NCBI GenBank assembly: GCA_946184195.1
Contig: CAMHEP010000012.1
Coordinates: 1-21,005, forward strand
Reading direction: 5' to 3'
From: an uncultured Bacteroidales bacterium
GTDB lineage: Bacteria; Bacteroidota; Bacteroidia; Bacteroidales; Paludibacteraceae
DNA length: 21,005 nt
The notes under the pieces were generated by a model that searched no databases, was not told the origin of the DNA, and worked only from the letters and a program-made list of their open reading frames with translations. Shown here in pieces: positions 14,204 to 21,005 of the stretch. Positions within the stretch are counted from its first letter, which is position 1. Each line of letters starts with the position of its first letter. The position numbers and the translations under genes are program-made.

Positions 14204-15589
14204 TTATTGTTGCTTTATAAATATTTGTCCGTTCATATTGACATACATCGTCTGTCCGTTTCGATTAAGACGCAGCATATACACACCATCCATCATCACC
14301 CATTTGGGTGCAAATTCATCATTAGTCATTTCCACTGCCGACACAGGTGATGGCAGGGTGTCGCTCTCCACATTATTATTCCACAGCACCTGCGAATTGT
14401 TCATCGTGGTATGGATGGTGATGGGTGAGCGCACCAAGATATTGTCGCTAAAAACGCAGCCGATAGGTTTCTTTGAATACTTGCCGTTGTTAGTAAAGCC
14501 CACCTCAATGCCCGAAGCACAGTCGACGAGGGTGTTATGCGTTATCTGTACGTTTTCAGGGAGGAAATGCGCCGAGTAAGAAGTGGATGTATTCGTAGCA
14601 TCGCCATTCGTAAGCGTTAGTCCCGCATCCCACGTATTGCCCGTCAGATTCTCCATGTAATTACCCGTGATGATATGGTCTTTTCCATAGACGCGTATGC
14701 CTCCGGTGCCTATCGTTCCGCCATCAAAGACAGCAGTCTTACCCTCGCCATAGAACGAGTTATTCTCGGCACGATTGCGCTTCCCTTGTCTGAGACACAA
14801 TGTACCCAAACAACGGCGAAAGACATTATCGCGGATGATGTTATCGCAACTTTTGACCGACACTATCTCGGGGTCACCATCGCAATCCTCAAACACATTA
14901 CCCTCCACCACGGTATAAGCCGATTGCATGGTGAGGTCACTCACGCCGATACGTATTGTCTCCTTCTCGTTGGAGGCACGCGGGCCGACGCGACGGAAGA
15001 TGTTATGGTCGATGGTATCATGCTGACTGATGAGCGGCACTCCGTGAGCTCCATCGATGACGAAGAGTGAGCCTCCGTCCTGTTTATCTTCAAACACGTT
15101 ATGGTCAAAACGGTTATGACCGCTGGTGCAGGTTGTATTCTCCCATATATCGCCAATGAGTATCCACTTGGAGGTCTGGTCGTCCTTGTCTTTCGACATG
15201 GTGAAACGGCAACCCGTCACACGGATATGGTGTGCCCCTTGGAATTTCATCATCGAACTGGTGGCACTCATGTCGAAGTCCAGACCATCAAAGATGATAT
15301 AAGATGCCTGCTTGAGCGTGATGCAGCCCGTGCCCGTAACCTTGGCGCCAAGCGGCTGCTGCGCCTTCACGACAATTGGGGCTGATGCCGTTCCGCTATT
15401 CGTGAGCGTGAGCCAAGACAGCACATAACTGCCGTTGGCGAGCACCAACGTGTCACCGGCTACGGCTGAGGGTATAGCCGTCTTAGCCGCAGCGGCAGTT
15501 GTCAATACTCGAGTGGCTGCATTTACTATACAAAGCGACAATGTACAATGTACAAAAGAGGCTATGAAGAGAGTGATAAGGCGTTTCAT
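14204..15589 (-). CDS. PL6 alginate lyase, short single-domain form
   Basis: The 461-residue protein has a signal peptide (MKRLITLFIASFVHCTLSLC, cleavage near AAT) and one beta-helix. The PL6 centre is present: NVFEDCDGDPEIVSVKS with Lys246 and GTLCLRQGKRN with Arg267, 21 residues apart as in the long paralogue. The C-terminal second helix of the long form is absent, as in short PL6 enzymes, which tend to be endolytic on MG- or G-rich alginate. I chose the ATG at 15589, which gives TAATG coupling to the upstream stop and places the signal peptide at the N-terminus; the in-frame ATG at 15601 would add four residues. The end (TMYVNMNGQIFIKQQ) is weakly reminiscent of the tail on the BspA/GH53 proteins. 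Confidence 0.9.
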   Translation of the reverse strand: MKRLITLFIASFVHCTLSLCIVNAATRVLTTAAAAKTAIPSAVAGDTLVLANGSYVLSWLTLTNSGTASAPIVVKAQQPLGAKVTGTGCITLKQASYIIFDGLDFDMSATSSMMKFQGAHHIRVTGCRFTMSKDKDDQTSKWILIGDIWENTTCTSGHNRFDHNVFEDKQDGGSLFVIDGAHGVPLISQHDTIDHNIFRRVGPRASNEKETIRIGVSDLTMQSAYTVVEGNVFEDCDGDPEIVSVKSCDNIIRDNVFRRCLGTLCLRQGKRNRAENNSFYGEGKTAVFDGGTIGTGGIRVYGKDHIITGNYMENLTGNTWDAGLTLTNGDATNTSTSYSAHFLPENVQITHNTLVDCASGIEVGFTNNGKYSKKPIGCVFSDNILVRSPITIHTTMNNSQVLWNNNVESDTLPSPVSAVEMTNDEFAPKWVMMDGVYMLRLNRNGQTMYVNMNGQIFIKQQ

Positions 15590-17043
15590 TATTTCTCCCA
15601 AATAATATCAAACATAAGTTCAGGTATTCTGCGACTCACTGCATCTTTCGGCATCGCCGTCACATGGATGATACCGTTCTTACCCGTCGAGAAATTGCGT
15701 ACCCAACCGTAGGAATAAGCATCCAAACTGAAGTGCGAATTAGAATAACCCGCATCGGTACTACTGCGGTAAACACGCGGTGCCTTACTGGAAGGCTCGG
15801 TAACTCCCTCGAAGAACGCAGCATCCAGACTCACTATCGTGCCTGCCTTGTAGGCTTCGATGATAGCGTTCTCGGCAGCATTCTCAGGCTTGAGCACACG
15901 GAAACACGTCTCCGTGAGGAAGAAGGGCTGCCACGAACCATCCTGCGGGTCAATAGACTTTTTGTCACACTTAAAGTTCTTTACCGTATTAGCAGCATTA
16001 TGCGGTCCATAGAGTTGTACATATCCCTCCTGATCATAGAGTAAGAAGTCAATATCTAACATATATTCTGCTGCCGAGCAACTACTGATGACCATACCGG
16101 TCTCCGCATCAAAGAACGACTCTTCCGTGCCACCAAATTGTTCACGAGCACTGAGTAGCACGTTTTTATGGGTATAGTAACGCGGTTCGTTAGGATCTGA
16201 GATGATCCGGAAAGGCTGTTTGATAAGAAGCGTCTTTGTACCCTCGTAATAGAGAGCCTTCAGTGTGCCTGTTTTCTCACCGCCGAAGTAGTTGGTCGGC
16301 ATGTCAAGAATCATCTCCTCATCGGATTGCATCTTAATCAGCAGCGGCTCATCATCCAGCATCACTTGCTCGATGAGCAATAGACGCTCGCCCGTCAGCG
16401 TGATAGGCGTATACTTAGTGAGCGACTCCGGGCAGGACTTAATAACCGGTTTCTCTTTCTCCACTATAAAAGTAGCCCCATCAGGACCTATCTGTTGCTC
16501 CTGCTGACCATCGAAATATACAAGACGCAAGGTCTGCTTGTCCGTCACATCCATGAGCGGCACACGAAAGACCAGTTCGTCCTTACGCTGTGCCACTATA
16601 ACAGCGTCTACCGAACCTATCAACACGCGCTCCACCACATGCAGATTCGATCCCTCAAGCACTACCTCCTGTTTCACGGTGCCAGTATCCGGATAGTGTT
16701 CCACGATGGGTGTGAGATAGGTCAGGTTGAAGGAAGACGTTGACTCACTCGTTCCCACCATATTCCTTACCTTCACCTTACCACTGCGACTCGTTGTCTC
16801 CGCACGGATAATCAGCTTGGTGTCACTCACCCGATAGCGAATAGACGCTGCACCGCCACCTATAAAAACACTATCCACACGTTGCAAGTTTTCACCAATC
16901 ACGGTAATCTCTGCCCCGGGTTCACCCTGCTTAGGCATGAAATCATGCACATACGGAGCCTCCACCGTATAGGTGTCTACATATGCCTTCTCACAGGCAA
17001 CCATCAGCATCGCCGTAGCGAGCATCCATAGTGTTCGTTTCAT
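15589..17043 (-). CDS. TIG-domain surface glycan-binding lipoprotein (SusE/F position)
   Basis: The 484-residue protein has a lipoprotein signal (MKRTLWMLATAMLMVAC, Cys17). Three IPT/TIG immunoglobulin-like domains follow: ~25-105 (FMPKQGEPGAEITVIGENL), ~110-195 (GTVKQEVVLEGSNL) and ~200-280 (KYTPITLTGERL). The C-terminal domain (~285-484) has no family I know and is the likely glycan-binding part. Proteins of this design directly after SusD are outer-membrane surface glycan-binding proteins that hold the polysaccharide for SusC/D. I use the ATG at 17043, which puts the signal peptide at the N-terminus and leaves 4 bases after the SusD stop; an in-frame ATG at 17061 would overlap SusD. Alginate as ligand is inferred from the operon. 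Confidence 0.83.
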   Translation of the reverse strand: MKRTLWMLATAMLMVACEKAYVDTYTVEAPYVHDFMPKQGEPGAEITVIGENLQRVDSVFIGGGAASIRYRVSDTKLIIRAETTSRSGKVKVRNMVGTSESTSSFNLTYLTPIVEHYPDTGTVKQEVVLEGSNLHVVERVLIGSVDAVIVAQRKDELVFRVPLMDVTDKQTLRLVYFDGQQEQQIGPDGATFIVEKEKPVIKSCPESLTKYTPITLTGERLLLIEQVMLDDEPLLIKMQSDEEMILDMPTNYFGGEKTGTLKALYYEGTKTLLIKQPFRIISDPNEPRYYTHKNVLLSAREQFGGTEESFFDAETGMVISSCSAAEYMLDIDFLLYDQEGYVQLYGPHNAANTVKNFKCDKKSIDPQDGSWQPFFLTETCFRVLKPENAAENAIIEAYKAGTIVSLDAAFFEGVTEPSSKAPRVYRSSTDAGYSNSHFSLDAYSYGWVRNFSTGKNGIIHVTAMPKDAVSRRIPELMFDIIWEK

Positions 17044-17047
17044 AGTT

Positions 17048-18499
17048 TTAGTATCCCACATTTTGTGTAATGTCTTGATTAATATCTATTTCTTTTTGAG
17101 GAATAGGCAGTAGGAGCGTGTTATCCGACAATGTCAGCATGCCTGTTGCAGCAATGATTGATGAATAATAATTTTCCGTCTGCCAATGCGTCTCCATCAC
17201 ATCGACTACACGTTCTGTCCGAATAAGGTCAAACCACCGCTGATTCTCATACGCCAGTTCCAACCGACGCTCTTTGTCCAAGGCGGTACGCATAGCGTGC
17301 TTGTTACCGAAATCAGACGCTGAAAGCGCACTCAATCCCGCACGTTCACGGGTCTTATTTAGATACGGTACAGCCGCAGCCGGACCCTCCAACTCGTTGA
17401 GCACCTCGGCATAGAGAAGAAGGATATCCGCGTAGCGCAACACCGGCCAGTCACGGTCGCCATCCTCCTTCACCACCACCGGCGAGAGGTATTTCTTCAC
17501 ATAACGACGGTCAATGATTTCGTCGTTCTCGTTCTTGTAGTCGAGTGCCAACGTGACATCGCGACGAGTGTCGGCACTGCTATATGCTCCCACGAGGTTA
17601 TCCGTAGGATAGTTGTAACCATTGCCATCGCCGTTGATGACATTCGCACCACTCTGCTGAGGCGCGAAACGATTACCAAAGGGATTTCCCAAGCCTAATC
17701 CACCTGATGTATAACGGATGGTGAAGATAATCTCGGCGTTCATCTCGTTAGCAATATCGAATACCGAGGCATAAGTAGACATGAGGTCATGCCCGCTATG
17801 GTCGATGATATCCTTGAGAAGATCACGTGTTGTAGTATCGTATTGTCCGCGTGTCAGCCTAACCTTAGCGAGTAATCCCTTAGCAGCCCAGCAGGTAGCT
17901 CGTCCGAGGTTTGCGTCATCGTAGGATGTCGGTAGATTCCGGGCGGCATAGGTGAGGTCTTCCTCAATAAGGCGATAGACCTCGTCAATGGTAGCACGTA
18001 CCATCTCGCGGGCACCATCAGCCGTCAGCCTGTCACGCACAATGAAGACGGGACCAAAGAGTCGCACGAGGTTGAAATAATGGTACGCACGGATAAACCG
18101 TGCCTCTCCCTCAAATTGCCCACGGTGTGCATCATCCACCACATCAATATGGCTGAGGACGGCATTACAACGAGCAATGTTATGATACACCGCCTGCCAA
18201 TAGGAATAGACATGCTGATTGGTAGCAGAGATACGCGACTGGTCGAAGTCGAAGAGCAAAGTATTGACCGTACTGGTGGTAGCCGTGTTGTAGAGTCGGG
18301 CGTTATCACTACGCAGTTCGGTGAGCATCCACTCGTACTCCATGGGCTTATGCAAACCGTTGTAGCACGCTACGACAGCGGCATTGAGTTGGTCGGTGTT
18401 CTTATAGAACGAGGTATCGCCGATGAGTGAGATAGGTTCCTGACGCAGGCATGACGCCAACAGCATGGCGGCGATGATGATAATGGTATTGCGTTTCAT
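17048..18499 (-). CDS. SusD/RagB-family outer-membrane glycan-binding lipoprotein
   Basis: The 483-residue protein has a lipoprotein signal (IIIIAAMLLASC, Cys17), then the SusD-like fold: the helical core with ARFIRAYHYFNLVRLFGPVF (~131-150), and the RagB/SusD C-terminal region with VLRYADILLLYAEVLNEL (~350-367) and LDKERRLELAYENQRWFDLI (~402-421), both typical. SusD caps the SusC channel and delivers oligosaccharide. It starts 19 bases after the SusC stop. The length is a little short for the family, but no motif is missing. Confidence 0.93.
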   Translation of the reverse strand: MKRNTIIIIAAMLLASCLRQEPISLIGDTSFYKNTDQLNAAVVACYNGLHKPMEYEWMLTELRSDNARLYNTATTSTVNTLLFDFDQSRISATNQHVYSYWQAVYHNIARCNAVLSHIDVVDDAHRGQFEGEARFIRAYHYFNLVRLFGPVFIVRDRLTADGAREMVRATIDEVYRLIEEDLTYAARNLPTSYDDANLGRATCWAAKGLLAKVRLTRGQYDTTTRDLLKDIIDHSGHDLMSTYASVFDIANEMNAEIIFTIRYTSGGLGLGNPFGNRFAPQQSGANVINGDGNGYNYPTDNLVGAYSSADTRRDVTLALDYKNENDEIIDRRYVKKYLSPVVVKEDGDRDWPVLRYADILLLYAEVLNELEGPAAAVPYLNKTRERAGLSALSASDFGNKHAMRTALDKERRLELAYENQRWFDLIRTERVVDVMETHWQTENYYSSIIAATGMLTLSDNTLLLPIPQKEIDINQDITQNVGY

Positions 18500-18518
18500 A
18501 ACTAATCCTTTCTTTCCG

Positions 18519-21005
18519 TTAAAAACCTATCTCCACACCAAAGGAGAAGGTGCGTTGTATAGGGAAGCCGCCACGCTGGTAGCCGTCTACCAAGGGGGAA
18601 CTATATTCGTTGGAGGTATAGCGTGCCTCAGGATTGATACCCTTATAGCCCGATCCCCATATGTAAAGCAGGTTCTGGGCTGAGGCGTAGATGCGTATGG
18701 TGTTGAGCCGTATGGGGCGAAGCATCTTCTTCGAGAAGCGATATCCGATAGTAAGATCCTTGATAGCACCATAAGACGCGTCTTGTAGGAGGTAGTCGGT
18801 CAGTTCCCATGCCATACCGTCTCCATTGGCGAAGGTAGGTGTTTTGCCATCGCCGGGATGTTGGGGTGAGATATAACGATTGTTGACATAGGCACGATTG
18901 ATTTTCTTCGTCTCGGAGTAATAGCCATCGCCATTGAGGACGGTCACGCCTCCTACCCCCTGCAGCATGATACTGACGTCAAAACCATAGAAGCGCCATG
19001 CCGAGGTGAGCCCCCATGTTATCTTAGGGAAAGGATTACCGAGCACATCGCGGTCGTAGGCATCGATGACGCCATTGCCGTCGCGGTCTACTACCTTGAG
19101 TGTTCCGGGAACTACGGTCTTACCCACGAGGAAGACGTCAGTAGCTTTCCTGCCGGCGAGAAACGCATCTATCTCTGCCTGACTCTGCCATATACCATCG
19201 GTGCGATAGCCATAGTATTGAATGGACGGTCCGCCAATCTGCGCCACGTATACCTCACTGCGCTCGCCATAGCTAAGCAGTCGTTCCGTGCCGGGAGCCA
19301 GTTGAAGAAGGCGGTTATCGTTCCAAGCGAGGTTAGCCTGTATCTGCCACTCAAGTCGTTTGGACTTGATGGGATAGGTATTGAGGTCGAGTTCGACACC
19401 TTGATTGCGCACCTTACCGATATTATTCCAATAGTTGGTATAGCCGGTAATGGCGAGAGCGGGTTGTTCGAAGAGAAGGCTACGGGTGATGGAGTAGTAG
19501 TAATCCAGTGTCAGGTTAATACGTGTATTGACAAGACTGAGGTCCACCCCGACGTCGAACTCGTTGGTCTGCTCCCACGATATGGAACGGTTAGCCAAGG
19601 TAGCACTTGTGTTAGCCAGTCCCGGGGAGACAGTGTTGGCAGTTCCAAAGGTATAATTAGCGGGATAGAGTTTATCGTAAGCCGCATAGTTGACGATATC
19701 GTTATTACCGGTTATACCCCACGAGGCACGCAGTTTGAGTTGGTTAATGGTAGTGACATCCCGCATGAACGGTTCCTCGCTGATACGCCATCCGGCGGAC
19801 ACGGCGGGGAACCATCCCCATTGGCGTTCGGGTCCGAACTTACTGGAGCCATCGGTACGCAGCGAGAGCGAGACGAGGTAGCGGTTATCGTAGGCGTAGT
19901 TAAATCGTCCGAGCACAGAGAGCAGCACCTCTGCCTGACGCTCAGTATAGGTACGACGTATACCTTTGCCGTCGACAAGAGTGATGTCTGTAGCCGCATT
20001 GAGTGTATGTACATCGTCGTTCGGGAAACCTGTGCCGTATATACCGGCCGTCTTGGTATTGATACGATTGGCGGTAAAGCCGAGCATTGCACCCAATTGG
20101 TGCTTACCGCGAATGGTGACATCATAGTTGAGCGTATTCTCGGTGAGCAGGTCTACTTTGAGTGCATTAGTGTATACGCCGTAGTTAGCGTCCCCCTCAC
20201 TTTTGGTGTTCGCATTATGGTAGGCATTGTAGTCTCGGTACTGCACATAGAAACCGTTAGAGGAGCGGAAGGTGAAGCCTTTAAGGATATTGATTTGGAT
20301 GTAGGCAGAGGTATTCAGTCGATAGTCCTCTGTGATACGCGACTCGTTATCGATGACACATCGCGGGTTATTATTGTTCGTTCCCCAAGGCTTGGCGGTG
20401 AAGGGATTGCCGTCCTCGTCCCAATAGGTGCGGTCGTTGAAATGTCGACCGTGTGCATAGGAGCCGACAGGTTGTCCGGTGAGTGCAGCGGTCGTCTCAG
20501 TATGGGTAGGCGGTAGCCATGAGTAGGTACGGTAGAAATCGATGAAGTTGGTAGCGGGCGCTTCACGACGTGAGTACGATGGTGCTATATTAACACCTAT
20601 CTCCACATATTTGGAGAGCGTAGCATTGATTTTAGCGCGTACGTTGGCTTTGTCGTACCGACTATGAATCATGATACCGTCGTCACCTGTGTACGAACCG
20701 GAAACATAGTATTTACACTCTTTCTTACCTCCTGAGACAGAGAACTGCACATTGGTGATATTCGCTACGGAACGCAGTGCCTCGCGTTGCCAGTCGGTAT
20801 GATTGTCAATAGAGAGCCACGCCAGTTCACTCTTAGAGGGAGCAGTACCACCAAGTGAAGCTTCCTGCTGCAGCAGTCGCACATAATCATGTGCATCCAT
20901 GAGGTCATGCAATCGATACGCCTGCTTAAAGCCTGTGTAGGCTTTGATGGAATACTTAGCTTTCTGTATGTCGCCGCTTTTGGTAGTGATGAGAATGACA
21001 CCATT
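18519..21005 (-). CDS. SusC/RagA-family TonB-dependent transporter, 5' end outside the window
   Basis: The frame is open from the right window edge, so the gene is cut. The visible 828 residues begin NGVILITTKSG, the well-known plug-domain motif of SusC proteins, so the signal peptide, carboxypeptidase-regulatory domain, TonB box and first part of the plug are missing. The rest is a 22-strand-type barrel ending RTFSFGVEIGF, a normal SusC C-terminus. It imports oligosaccharides across the outer membrane together with SusD, powered by TonB. First visible gene of the - strand alginate operon; the promoter lies beyond the window. An internal ATG at 20912 is not the start. Confidence 0.94.
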   Translation of the reverse strand, partial: NGVILITTKSGDIQKAKYSIKAYTGFKQAYRLHDLMDAHDYVRLLQQEASLGGTAPSKSELAWLSIDNHTDWQREALRSVANITNVQFSVSGGKKECKYYVSGSYTGDDGIMIHSRYDKANVRAKINATLSKYVEIGVNIAPSYSRREAPATNFIDFYRTYSWLPPTHTETTAALTGQPVGSYAHGRHFNDRTYWDEDGNPFTAKPWGTNNNNPRCVIDNESRITEDYRLNTSAYIQINILKGFTFRSSNGFYVQYRDYNAYHNANTKSEGDANYGVYTNALKVDLLTENTLNYDVTIRGKHQLGAMLGFTANRINTKTAGIYGTGFPNDDVHTLNAATDITLVDGKGIRRTYTERQAEVLLSVLGRFNYAYDNRYLVSLSLRTDGSSKFGPERQWGWFPAVSAGWRISEEPFMRDVTTINQLKLRASWGITGNNDIVNYAAYDKLYPANYTFGTANTVSPGLANTSATLANRSISWEQTNEFDVGVDLSLVNTRINLTLDYYYSITRSLLFEQPALAITGYTNYWNNIGKVRNQGVELDLNTYPIKSKRLEWQIQANLAWNDNRLLQLAPGTERLLSYGERSEVYVAQIGGPSIQYYGYRTDGIWQSQAEIDAFLAGRKATDVFLVGKTVVPGTLKVVDRDGNGVIDAYDRDVLGNPFPKITWGLTSAWRFYGFDVSIMLQGVGGVTVLNGDGYYSETKKINRAYVNNRYISPQHPGDGKTPTFANGDGMAWELTDYLLQDASYGAIKDLTIGYRFSKKMLRPIRLNTIRIYASAQNLLYIWGSGYKGINPEARYTSNEYSSPLVDGYQRGGFPIQRTFSFGVEIGF

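Noticed and set aside
19218..20516. 432-residue + strand ORF opposite susC
   Set aside because: It is antisense to a strongly conserved SusC barrel, has no domain, signal or repeat pattern, and follows from codon bias on the other strand.

Overview
The window looks like Bacteroidetes (Bacteroidales, probably Prevotella- or Bacteroides-like) DNA. The reasons are a SusC/SusD pair, BspA-like leucine-rich surface proteins, a TTG-N20-TAnnTTTG promoter, AT-rich leaders with no clear Shine-Dalgarno sites, and short secreted proteins sharing a Bacteroidales-type C-terminal tail. The taxonomy is inferred from these features only.

Left block (1-3843, + strand): the 3' end of a BspA-like gene whose frame is broken at the window edge, a complete BspA-like gene, a 55-residue small ORF, and a secreted GH53 endo-galactanase with an extra N-terminal domain. 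It is closed by a rho-independent terminator. The three large proteins end in a similar tail, two of them almost identical at DNA level.

Central control region (3844-4093): eight 11-bp tandem repeats, a Bacteroidetes promoter whose spacer contains an inverted copy of the repeat unit, and a 12-bp perfect palindrome between the predicted transcription start and the ATG. It looks like the switch for the right-hand genes.

Alginate locus (4094-21005): two convergent operons. The + strand operon holds a PL17 exo-oligoalginate lyase lipoprotein, a KdgF-like cupin, a hexuronate-type MFS transporter and an SDR likely to reduce DEH. The - strand operon runs from the right edge: SusC (cut), SusD, a TIG-domain surface glycan-binding lipoprotein, a short PL6, a long PL6, an unassigned right-handed beta-helix protein and a PF05426 (PL5/PL38-type) alginate lyase. 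Its junctions overlap by 1-4 nt or are separated by only 2-19 nt.

Together the genes describe a full route. Surface lyases cut alginate, SusC/D with the TIG protein capture and import oligomers, PL17 releases unsaturated monomer, KdgF opens it to DEH, MFS takes monomer into the cytoplasm and the SDR makes 2-keto-3-deoxygluconate. The KDG kinase, the aldolase and any transcription factor are not in the window. The beta-helix protein is the main unknown in an otherwise recognisable locus.
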